Assembly: GCA_032718475.1 (NCBI GenBank)
Contig: JAUCBJ010004213.1
Coordinates: 1-32,618 of the forward strand
Length of the DNA stretch: 32,618 bases
Source: Nemertoderma westbladi
Lineage: Eukaryota > Xenacoelomorpha > Nemertodermatida > Nemertodermatidae
Reading direction: 5' to 3'
Positions 1 through 9,581 of this stretch are shown here, in pieces; position 1 is the first letter of the stretch; each line of letters starts with the position of its first letter. The translations under genes and the position numbers were made by a program. The notes below the pieces were generated by a model that was given only the letters and a program-made list of their open reading frames with translations, had not been told where the DNA came from and did not search any database.

Positions 1-91
1 GGTTGAATGGAGCCGGTAGTGTGGATCCTTCCTCAATGTAACACATCCAGAACAAAGACCGGGCAAACTTCCATTCAACATCGGCACAGGC
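1..91 (-). CDS. TRPC-like: TRPC-like channel, exon 7 (TRP box), partial at window edge
   Basis: The exon starts after acceptor TTTTATAG in phase 0 and runs off the window. It encodes residues 607-636: ACADV, then EWKFAR (612-617, the TRP box that couples gating to S6), then [11 protein letters not shown] and the family-typical TLPAPFN. Joined to exon 6 it reads [15 protein letters not shown], matching the [15 protein letters not shown] region of TRPCs. The rest of the C-terminal cytoplasmic domain, including any CIRB or coiled-coil region, must lie to the left of this window. Confidence 0.95.
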
Positions 92-2091
92 CTATAAAAC
101 AGGGATATAATTTAAATTAATAGGCCTACTGTATAATGAGCATTGTAGCAATACAGGCATTCAAATTGTAATTTTTCCAAATTTATTTTTTCTATTTCAT
201 CTAGAGCAGATGTTGATCAAGATTCCAAATATGAAAACCGTTTAGCAAGATCTGTCTTACTTCTTCTGTCTGTCTAAAAAATTTCCTATATGGGTTTTCT
301 TGGTCCATGACTTCATTCCTGATATCAGTAATCAAATTTGGCGTAATCGACAAAATATAATCGACAGCCTGACAGCCAAGCAGACAATTTGGAAGCCATC
401 GAATGTTAACACTGACACTCGAAATGGATTCTGCGACCAGGAAAACCCCGAGAGCAATACCTTTAGCTAGATGGTCTACCCTTTTCTTATATTTGACGGT
501 CAGATTGTCGGATAATCAGAAAGACCGACAGACAGACAAACAGACCAACTAGATTTCATTAAATGTGAAAACTGACGTCAGAAATGAAATCAGCGACCAC
601 GAAAAACCCCCATAGCTAAAATTTTAGGATGGATTTGTGGTTTCGTGTTGCTATATATATATTGACAGACATTCTCACATATTAACAGACAGTTTTTGCG
701 CGGGAAGGTTCAAACTTTAAAGGCAATTATCACGGAATGGTATTTTTTCATTTTTATAACACTACTCCTCGCCATTTTTTAACCAATTTGTAAGTTTTTG
801 GTATCAAATGAAAGCTACTAGTGCGCGCAATAATAAAATTCGAGCAGTTTTTTTAGTTTTGCAATTGTTCATCTGTTACGTATAACATTTTTTACGAAAA
901 AAAACAGTGCTTTTTATTGAAATTTGAAAATTATATTGAAAAATAGCGGTATTTTGCTTGAAAAGTACAAAACAAAAATTCTGCTCGAATTTTTTCACGT
1001 AATCGACCATGCCGATTCCAAAAAAAAAAAAGTTACAACTTCTGAAAATAAAGCATAACAAAGGAGATACATTTTTAAGTGAAAAATAGTAAATTTTGGC
1101 TCTGGCCGCTAAGGGGCGTCAAAAGGATTTTTTTGAAATATTACAATTCAATATAGTCCACCCAAAATGTATCTTACACTTTTTTTCTACTTAATCGCTC
1201 ATTGGAGCAGTATATTTCAAAATGTTGACTTCCAACCCAGTACCCCCCCCCCCCCCCCCCCCCCCCTTAATACATTTTAATAACATCCATCCCCCACCCT
1301 GGAGACAGAGCCGAAGTGCCAGAATGGGCCCCATTGTCTCTCGACCTTTACGAAACCATTCTGATTTCCACGTAGCCGTTTATCATTTGGATTCCTGATA
1401 CGATTTAATAGAATTCTATTGTATAGCTTGGCAGCAACCGAGATCAAAGAGATTTCGCGAAATTATCCAAAGAGTGTTTGTTATGTTGGCATACTTGGGA
1501 ACTGGCACCAACTTATTAAAAAACGAATATCTTAATTATGTACGGGTCTATTGTGATGTGGGGGAGTGATCTGCAGCCCTAGATGCAAGGGCCTAATACA
1601 GAATACAGAATACATCCTGCTCAGTCTTGTACAGAACAGAACAGAATATGGTCTATCTGGCATCTGGGATGTATGACCACTGGGTTCATTCAGTATTAGT
1701 TCATAGCGTTCCAGTTACTGGGTTCTAGCCGAAGACAATCCATTTCCAGAGAAATAAATGGAATGGACACTCCAGAGAGTGACCTTCGGGCAAGACGCTT
1801 TAGACGTTAGTGCTTACGGAAATAATTGGCCATCAATAGGCCTACCTACCCATCCCGCCACTTCATTATCTCCATATATTAATTAATTATTGTTTACGTT
1901 TAGTTTGATCTGCACCGCACCCAACAGATATTATGTAATCGGCCTCAACTTGACCCAAACTCTGCACTTTGCAGGTCTCTTTGTGTTGTGCAGGAATCTA
2001 TTCTATTGGGTAATTAGAGCGACAGTTCATTATAACGACCTTCCTAATCTATAGATTAGGAAGGAATCCTGAATAATATCCAATTACTAAC
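92..2091 (-). other. Intron 6 of the TRPC-like gene
   Basis: This is 2.0 kb of non-coding DNA. It holds a pair of diverged direct repeats about 160 bp apart (around 412-472 and 571-632, both containing a 'cagcgacca.gaaaa.cccc'-like core), a short GACA-rich stretch near 525-545, a run of 24 C at 1243-1266, and a possible very decayed SINE at about 1540-1830 (a 'cttcgggcaagacgcttt' core resembling the SINE at 20879-21143). I find no convincing exon in it. Confidence 0.6.
1243..1266. repeat. Poly-C tract (24 C)
   Basis: This is an uninterrupted homopolymer run. Similar long C or G runs occur at 8139-8161, 8300-8313, 17103-17110, 17890-17907, 23101-23111, 27695-27709, 30361-30369 and 30766-30778. 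Several of these lie inside the terminal or inverted arms of mobile elements. Exact lengths may be sequencing or assembly artefacts. Confidence 0.9.
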
Positions 2092-2290
2092 CTCAATAGC
2101 TCCATAGGAGGTCGTAAGCATTGAAACGAGCATTCTTAAAAGAACAATAACCGCTGTTATGTAATAGAAAGCGTACATCACTTCCAGTATGATATCGGTA
2201 GTTGAAGCCAAGTTGTTGAAATCAGCTTGTATTTTGTACAAAGATTGGTTAAATAAGGCCCAAAATAGTGATCGAACAGTGGACATCAAA
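2092..2290 (-). CDS. TRPC-like: TRPC-like channel, exon 6 (pore helix, filter, S6)
   Basis: The exon is 199 bases from acceptor ATTTTTCAG to donor GAG|GTTAGT. One base completes Thr540, then residues 541-606 follow, ending phase 0. It encodes the pore helix with the TRPC signature LFW (548-550) and S6 (about 576-600, FYYITAVIVLLRMLVSML). Two hallmark positions are changed. The Gly that follows Phe in the TRPC selectivity filter is Asn554 (ALFNQS), and the Asn of the S6 motif LLNMLIAM is Arg592 (LLRMLVSM). The frame and both splice sites are clean, so these look like real substitutions rather than decay. The exon is separated from exon 5 by the 16-bp minisatellite array. Confidence 0.95.
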
Positions 2291-2710
2291 CTGAAAAATA
2301 TCGTAATGTGAAAGAAAACACGAGATAGTGTAGTATCAACAAGTTTTATGGTACTAGAAATTATGTAAGAGAGTTTGTAACAATATTATAAAGTCTTAGG
2401 AGTTGTAAGACCTTCTTGTAAGACACTTGTAAGTACCCCCGCCCCCACACATCCATCATTGCCCGATGAAATTATATCCAAGCAGGACGCAATGCTGAAA
2501 GGATTTTAGCGAAAATTGCTGAAATCTAAAATCACAGATATGAAACAAATTTTCACACGTAATTTTGATTATTTTAGTTTTAATCACTTGCATTTGTTTT
2601 GTCAAACATCATGCAATTATTACATTATTTTTTATTGCAGCAAATAGTTGTGATAATAGACCTGAGTTCATTCCATTTCAATTGTCGTTCCATACGAATG
2701 TCAGGGGTTA

Positions 2711-5700
2711 TCTACGGAAACAAACACCTACAGAAACAACCACCTACTGAAACAACCACCTACTGAAACAACCACCTACTGAAACAACCACCTACTGAAA
2801 CAACCACCTACGGAAACAACCACCTACTGAAACAACCACCTACTGAAACAACCACCCACTGAAACAAACACCTACTGAAACAAAAAACCCACTGAAACAA
2901 CCACCTACTAAAACAACCAACCACCTACTGAAACAACCACCTACTGAGACAACCTCCTACTGAAACAACCACCTACTGAAACAACCACCTACTGAAACAA
3001 CCACCCACTGAAACAAACACCTACTGAAACAAAAAACCCACTGAAACAACCACCTACTGAAACAACCACCTACTGAAACAACCACCTACTGAAACAACCA
3101 CCCACTGAAACAAACACCTACTGAAACAAAAAACCCACTGAAACAACCACCTACTAAAACAACCAACCACCTACTGAAACAACCACCTACTGAGACAACC
3201 TCCTACTGAAACAACCACCTACTGAAACAACCACCTACTGAAACAACCACCCACTGAAACAAACACCTACTGAAACAAAAAACCCACTGAAACAACCACC
3301 TACTGAAACAACCACCTACTGAAACAACCACCATTGAAACAACCACCTACTGAAACAACCACCTACTAAAACAACCAACCACCTACTGAAACAACCACCT
3401 ACTGAGACAACCTCCCACTGAAACAACCACCTATTGAAACAAAGACCTACTGAAACAACCACCCACTGAAACAAATATCTACTGAAACATCCACCCACTG
3501 AAACAAACACCTACTGAAACAACCACATACTGAAACAACCACCTACTGAAACAACCCCCCACTGAAACAACCACCTATTGAAACCAACACCTACTGAAAC
3601 AACCACATACTGAAACAACCACCTACTGAAACAACCACCTACTGAAACAACCACATACTGAAACAACCACCTACTGAAACAACCCCCCACTGAAACAACC
3701 ACCTATTGAAACAAACACCTACTGAAACAACCACATACTGAAACAACCCACCTACTGAAACAACCACCTACTGAAACAACCACATACTGAAACATCCACC
3801 TACTGAAACAACCACATACTGAAACAACCACCTACTGAAACAACCACCCACTGAAACAAACACCTACTGAAACAAAAAACCCACTGAAACAACCACCTAC
3901 TGAAACAACCACCATTGAAACAACCACCTACTGAAACAACCACCTACTAAAACAACCAACCACCTACTGAAACAACCACCTACGGAAACAACCACCTACT
4001 GAAACAACCACCTACTGAAACAACCACCTACTGAAACAACCACCTACTGAAACAACCACCTACTGAAACAACCACCTACTGAAACAACCACCCACTGAAA
4101 CAAACACCTACTGAAACAAAAAACCCACTGAAACAACCACCTACTGAAACAACCACCTACTGAAACAACCACCATTGAAACAACCACCTACTGAAACAAC
4201 CACCTACTAAAACAACCAACCACCTACTGAAACAACCACCTACTGAGACAACCTCCCACTGAAACAACCACCTATTGAAACAAAGACCTACTGAAACAAC
4301 CACCCACTGAAACAAATACCTACTGAAACATCCACCCACTGAAACAAACACCTACTGAAACAACCACATACTGAAACAACCACCTACTGAAACAACCCCC
4401 CACTGAAACAACCACCTATTGAAACCAACACCTACTGAAACAACCACATACTGAAACAACCACCTACTGAAACAACCACCTACTGAAACAACCACATACT
4501 GAAACAACCACCTACTGAAACAACCCCCCACTGAAACAACCACCTATTGAAACAAACACCTACTGAAACAACCACATACTGAAACAACCACCTACTGAAA
4601 CAACCACCTACTGAAACAACCACATACTGAAACATCCACCTACTGAAACAACCACATACTGAAACAACCACCTACTGAAACAAACACCTACTGAAACAAC
4701 CACCCACTGAAACAAACACCGACTGAAACATCTACCCACTGAAACAAACACCTACTGAAACAACCACATACTGAAACAACCACCTACTGAAACAACCTCC
4801 TACTGAAACAACCACCTACTGAAACAACCACCTACTGAAACAAACACCTACTGAAACAACCACCCACTGAAACAACCACCTACTGAAACAACCACCTACT
4901 GAAACAACCACATACTGAAACAACCACCTACTGAAACAACCACCTACTGAAACAACCACCTACTGAAACAACCACCTACTGAAACAACCTCCTACTGAAA
5001 CAACCACCCACTGAAACAAACACCTACTGAAACAACCTCCTACTGAAACAACCACCTACTGAAACAACCACCTACTGAAACAAAAAACCCACTGAAACAA
5101 CCACCTACTTAAACAACCACCTACTGAAACAACCACCTACTGAAACAACCACCTACTGAAACAACCACCTACTGAAACAACCTCCTACTGAAACAACCAC
5201 CCACTGAAACAAACACCTACTGAAACAACCACCCACTGAAACAACCACCTACTGAAACAACCACCTACTGAAACAACCACCCACTGAAACAACCACCTAC
5301 TGAAACAACCACCTACTGAAACAACCACCTACTGAAACAACCTCCTACTGAAACAACCACCCACTGAAACAAACACCTACTGAAACAACCACCCACTGAA
5401 ACAACCACCTACTGAAACAACCACCTACTGAAACAACCACCTACTGAAACAACCACCTACTGAAACAACCACCTACTGAAACAACCACCTACTGAAACAA
5501 CCACCTACTGAAACAACCACCTACTGAAACAACCTCCTACTGAAACAACCACCCACTGAAACAAACACCTACTGAAACAACCACCCACTGAAACAACCAC
5601 CTACTGAAACAACCACCTACTGAAACAACCACCCACTGAAACAACCACCTACTGAAACAACCACCTACTGAAACAACCACCTACTGAAACAACCACCTAC

Positions 5701-6980
5701 TGAAACAAACACCTACTGAAACAACCACCCACTGAAACAACCACCTACTGAAACAACCACCTACTGAAACAACCTCCTACTGAAACAACCACCTACTGAA
5801 ACAACCACCTACTGAAACAAAAAACCCACTGAAACAACCACCTACTTAAACAACCACCTACTGAAACAAACACCTACTGAAACAACCTCCTACTGAAACA
5901 ACCACCTACTGAAACAACCACCTACTGAAACAACCACCTACTGAAACAAAAAACCCACTGAAACAACCACCTACTTAAACAACCACCTACTGAAACAAAC
6001 ACCTACTGAAACAACCTCCTACTGAAACAACCACCTACTGAAACAACCACCTACTGAAACAACCTCCTACTGAAACAACCACCCACTGAAACAAACACCT
6101 ACTGAAACAACCACCCACTGAAACAACCACCTCCTGAAACAACCACCTACTGAAACAACCACCCACTGAAACAACCACCTACTGAAACAACCACCTACTG
6201 AAACAACCACCTACTGAAACAACCACCTACTGAAACAACCACCTACTGAAACAACCACCCACTGAAACAACCACCTACTGAAACAACCACCTACTGAAAC
6301 AACCACCCACTGAAGCAACCACCTACTGAAACAACCACCTACTGAAATAACCACCTACTGAAACAACCACCCACTGAAACATCCACCTACTGAAACAACC
6401 ACCTACTGAAACAACCACCTACTGAAACAACCACCTACTGAAACAACCACCCACTGAAACAACCACCTACTGAAACAACCACCTACTGAAACAACCACCC
6501 ACTGAAGCAACCACCTACTGAAACAACCACCTACTGAAACAACCACCTACTGAAACAACCACCCACTGAAGCAACCACCTACTGAAACAACCACCTACTG
6601 AAATAACCACCTACTGAAACAACAGCCTACTGAAACAACCACATACTGAAATAACCACCTACTGAAACAACCACCCACTGAAACATCCACCTACTGAAAC
6701 AACCACCTACTGAAACAACCACCTACTGAAACAACCACCTACTGAAACAACCACCCACTGAAACAACCACCTACTGAAACAACCACCTACTGAAACAACC
6801 ACCCACTGAAGCAACCACCTACTGAAACAACCACCTACTGAAACAACCTCCTACTGAAACAACCACATACTGAAACAACCACCTACTGAAACAACCACCC
6901 ACTGAAACAACCACCCACTGAAACAACCACCTACTGAAACAACCACCTACTGAAACAACCACCTACTGAAACAAACACAT
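2711..6980. repeat. 16-bp minisatellite, about 267 units, in TRPC-like intron 5
   Basis: The plus-strand unit is AAACAACCACCTACTG with frequent variants (CCCACTG, CATACTG, CCTCCTACTG, AAAAAACCCACTG). It fills 88% of intron 5, starting 148 bases after the exon 5 donor and ending 420 bases before the exon 6 acceptor in transcript direction. The strand asymmetry is extreme: about one G per unit on the plus strand, so the transcript is G/U-rich (CAGTAGGTGGTTGTTT). Since 16 is not a multiple of 3 and the unit carries TAG (sense) or TGA (antisense), every frame meets a stop about every 48 bases unless a variant unit intervenes. The short ORFs inside are therefore by-products, not genes. Confidence 0.98.
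3240..4685. repeat. Higher-order 841-bp period inside the 16-bp array
   Basis: The stretch at about 3240-3845 recurs at about 4081-4685, offset by 841 bases, with only a few differences (for example 3477 'aaatatct' against 4318 'aaatacct', and an extra C near 3747). The same idiosyncratic unit order, including the short CCATTG unit and the AAAACAACCAACC variant, is preserved. This indicates a recent tandem duplication of a block of roughly 600 bases within the array. Confidence 0.85.
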
Positions 6981-7128
6981 AACTTTAGTATATTGTTTTA
7001 GTTAGAATAAAATGCCTCACCTCTATAACCTTCCATTTGTTAATTAATTTAAATGTTTTAATGATAACATTTACTAAACATACACTTTGTTATATATTTT
7101 GCGTACAGCTGAATAAATATTAACTAAC

Positions 7129-7318
7129 GTGTCAAATGGATGTTCATCGTCCGTACAGTAACTCTGCCCAGCTTGTCCGGGGTTGATCTTACATTTAACC
7201 ATGTAGAGAAAATGTAGCTGATGTAGACCACAGGTGAACGACACCAATACAAGGAAGAATATTATAAAGAACTTTATTACATCCCCAACCATACGAGCTA
7301 AGGAGATTTGTAGCGGCC
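7129..7318 (-). CDS. TRPC-like: TRPC-like channel, exon 5 (S4-S5 linker, S5, E3 loop)
   Basis: The exon is 190 bases from acceptor CTAAACAG to donor GACAC|GTTAGT. Two bases complete Gly477, then residues 478-539 follow, and two bases begin Thr540. It encodes the S4-S5 linker GPLQISLARM, the S5 helix (about 489-512, FFIIFFLVLVSFTCGLHQL) and the extracellular loop before the pore helix. Cys519 and Cys531 bracket the loop and may correspond to the cysteine pair of TRPC4/5, although the spacing here is wider. I chose the donor at 7128/7127 because joining there gives FDTLMSTVRSLFW, which aligns with the family pore-helix lead-in. Reading on past it gives an unrelated peptide. Confidence 0.95.
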
Positions 7319-7924
7319 CTGTTTAGATATAAATTAATAATAATTTGTCAATTTATGCGTGACTTATTTCTATTTTGTTATATTTATTTATCTGTATATT
7401 GTAAGTTTGCATAAAGATTATAAAAACTTATGTCAAATTTTCCAAATAAAATGAAAAAAATATTGCAACCACACCAACGCAGCACCTCCAGTTCCCAATC
7501 ATATTCTAAATTCCCAATTCATTTACATTATTTTCACATTTCTTATCTCCATTAACGAAATTCCATGAACAGTATTATCTATTCTACGACAGCAGTGGCA
7601 GGAATGATTCATCCGTCGCACCAACAGGATGGAGCTGGGTTTTAGCACTAAGATGTTGCTGAGGTTATACATTTTAGAATGCATTTTCATTGTAAACATA
7701 GAGCATAGATACATAAGATTCATAAGCATGGGTGACAAAAAAACATCCCTCTTTTTCATTTATAATAGCTACATCTCCCTGAAATTGTTTTTAACTTTTT
7801 AAAAAGATTTTTTGTATAAATTCGTCAATTTATTGGAATTTTTCATATAACCTTTTCTAACTAAAAATGGTGCATTAAAAATATCAATAACATTCCGAAT
7901 TCAAATACGTAAGTAGACCATTAC
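7319..7924 (-). other. Intron 4 of the TRPC-like gene
   Basis: This is 606 bp of AT-rich sequence with no recognised element. A short open frame at 7523-7759 on the minus strand has no family features, no splice-phase fit between exons 4 and 5, and is not needed for the channel frame. Confidence 0.7.
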
Positions 7925-8100
7925 CTATTTGTTGACTGAGAGTTGATAACACAATAAGACGCATGAAACTGAATATATTTGCTATGGCGAATAGACCTTC
8001 TGAAAGGAAGAGCACTTCAGTTGAGCCCCAGCTCTCCTGATTCGGTTGTAATTCTGGGTTAGCATTCTCTTCGTTGAAATACATAATGTAGGCAGCAATT
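7925..8100 (-). CDS. TRPC-like: TRPC-like channel, exon 4 (end of S3, S4)
   Basis: The exon is 176 bases from acceptor TATCTTTCTAG to donor ATAG|GTAATG. Its first base completes Arg418 and its last base begins Gly477. It encodes residues 419-476: the end of S3 (IAAYIMYF), a polar extracellular loop with ESW, and S4 with the strongly conserved TRPC block EGLFAIANIFSFMRL. The next exon continues with GPLQISLARM, the S4-S5 linker, so the joined motif is exactly the family pattern. The intron separating it from exon 3 is only 489 bp and is nearly filled by two MITE-like repeats. Confidence 0.96.
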
Positions 8101-8138
8101 CTAGAAAGATACGTTAGCGTCAGTTAACGTCAATATAT

Positions 8139-8322
8139 GGGGGGGGGGGGGGGGGGGGGGGTGGGTCTGGACCAAAATACAATCTCGGCAAATTAATCAC
8201 CTCAATGTTAAATTATCAATTTTGGGTAAGGAGCAGCGTACAGTGGCACGCTATTTGAGTCGATTTACCCTGGAGAGAGATGAATTTTGATAGCGTCCAC
8301 CCCCCCCCCCCCCTCCCATCTG
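8139..8322 (+). mobile_element. MITE-like element, copy 1, with 8-bp target duplication
   Basis: This non-autonomous element of 184 bp is flanked by the direct repeat CAATATAT at 8131-8138 and 8323-8330. The left end is a run of G followed by TGGGTCTGGACCAAAAT. The right end (GCGTCCACCCCC then CCCATCTG) is its approximate inverse. The core contains ATGTTAAATTATCAATTT and CAGTGGCACGCTATT. Compared with the copies at 15450-15684 and 28271-28508 it lacks an internal segment of about 70 bases (CTAACCAAAACAATAAAC onward). An 8-bp duplication fits hAT-type transposition, but no transposase is present and the class is not proven. Confidence 0.75.
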
Positions 8323-8340
8323 CAATATATTGATCAATGT

Positions 8341-8559
8341 AACAACAAAATTTCATCTCGGCGTATTAATATCTTGTCCCAATGTTAAATTATCAATTGA
8401 GGGAAAAGAACAGGTTACAGTAGCACGCTATTCTAACCAAAACAATAAACGAAAGTGACAGAAAGTTGTATTTCTGCGAGTAAACAACTGTTGTTATTTG
8501 CGTCGATTTTCCACTGGAGTAGGATGCATTTCGATCGCGTCGAAAGTCAGCCATATCTG
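8341..8559 (+). mobile_element. MITE-like element, copy 2 (older)
   Basis: Same family and orientation as copy 1, lying immediately next to it. The core ATGTTAAATTATCAATT, then GGTTACAGTAGCACGCTATT, then CTAACCAAAACAATAAAC is present, and the right end reads CCATATCTG. The left terminus is degenerate and no target duplication is evident. Together the two copies occupy most of the 489-bp intron 3. Confidence 0.7.
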
Positions 8560-8589
8560 CAAGAAAGGTGGTAATAATCCACTACTTAC

Positions 8590-9581
8590 CGGAGGGAGAT
8601 GGTAGTGCAATAGAGAAATATCATGCAGGCATCGATTCTATTCCAGAGATCGTTAAAATACTGGCCGAAACCCTGACTCATTTGTTTCAGCTCATTCCAC
8701 AGTAGGCCTGTCACCCAGAACAAAATGAACCACTCGATAAAACTGGGTGCCTGAAGAACGAGTTTCCATTTGGTCCCACTTGTTGTCTCGACAGGTTTTT
8801 TATGAAATGACCTATGATCGCTTGTAGTCGCGGCCGTCACTAAAAACACTAGAAACATGATCTGAGAAGCCGCGTGCATAATGAACTTAATCAAAGGTAT
8901 ACGAACTATCTCAGAAATACAGGCGCGCCGCATCTTTAAATTAGGAAACACTAGATAGAGAAATGCGATTACTGGAGTACAGAAAATGGCAAATGTCATA
9001 AGTAGGGGCAGTATTCCCCATTTAATTACAACGTTGGTGTATCGCCACTGCTGGACTATGGTGGCCGTTGCCCCGTACCAAATGGGCGATAAAACCAACT
9101 GAAAATTAGGACTAGCAACAAATTGCTTGCGCTCGCTTTCCAAGGCAAAAGCGATAGTTTCCAAATGTCTACCGGTGGGACCCTTGATTAAAATGATCTC
9201 CAACTCGTTTGGATGGCAGAGATTCAGCAAGTCGGTGGCGAAGTTATCGAGAGTTTGTGCCAAGGCGCGGTATTCCACGTGGAACTCGTAATAAACGGCG
9301 GCGAGTTTCGATGTTTCTGTGGCGAGTTCCAAGGCCGTCATTATGGAGTTGTTGGGGCTGGTGCGGAGGATGTAGGCGGTGCTGGAGATAGCGCGGTAGG
9401 AGTTGAGGATGGCGTGGGACGAAGTTATGTCGTGGTCGTAAGTTTGGATGCGTTTGATTGGGGTGGCGCCGTTTTTGAAGAGGATGTTGATGATGTCGTA
9501 GTTGTTTCGGTGACAACTTAGCATCAATGGGGTTAGACCCGGCGCGAACTGGCCAGTTTCCGAACTACAATTCACCTTTCT
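8590..9581 (-). CDS. TRPC-like: TRPC-like channel, exon 3 (ankyrin, TRP_2-like linker, pre-S1 to S3)
   Basis: This is the largest exon, 992 bases, from acceptor TTTTACAG to donor CG|GTAAGT (phase 2), encoding residues 88-417 and part of 418. It contains an ankyrin-like repeat (TPLMLSCHRNNYDIINILF, residues 104-122), the helical linker starting near NSYRAISS and TALELATETSKLA, the AxPNxQ.L.xxWY-like motif (VASPNFQLVLSPIWYG, residues 242-257), and a hydrophobic pre-S1 helix (about 276-298). S1 spans about 316-338 (PLIKFIMHAAS), S2 about 365-388, and S3 starts near 399 (LWNRIDACMIFLY) and ends with the conserved TTISLR. The Cys-x-Cys-x2-Cys cluster that TRPCs carry after the last ankyrin repeat is absent: residues 118-150 have no cysteine. 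The overall order and spacing are otherwise typical of TRPC. Confidence 0.97.

Noticed and set aside
2711-6980. Short minus-strand ORFs with Val/Phe/Trp-rich repeats in the 16-bp array as possible small proteins
   Set aside because: They arise only where variant units remove the TAG that otherwise appears in every frame about every 48 bases. They have no start context and lie inside an intron.
2711-6980. CRISPR array
   Set aside because: The units are contiguous near-identical 16-mers with no unique spacers and no cas genes, and the locus is eukaryotic.
2711-6980. Stable G-quadruplex array in the transcript
   Set aside because: Each unit offers only two GG pairs with a long loop between units, so only weak two-tetrad structures are possible. 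The sequence alone does not support more.
7074-7128. Extending exon 5 past the GTTAGT donor (VNIYSAVRKI...)
   Set aside because: The earlier donor gives the right phase and restores the conserved FDTL...SLFW junction. The extension leaves the family pattern and ends in a stop.
9213-9521. Plus-strand ORFs opposite the large channel exon
   Set aside because: They are antisense shadows of exon 3, whose minus frame is strongly supported by TRPC motifs.
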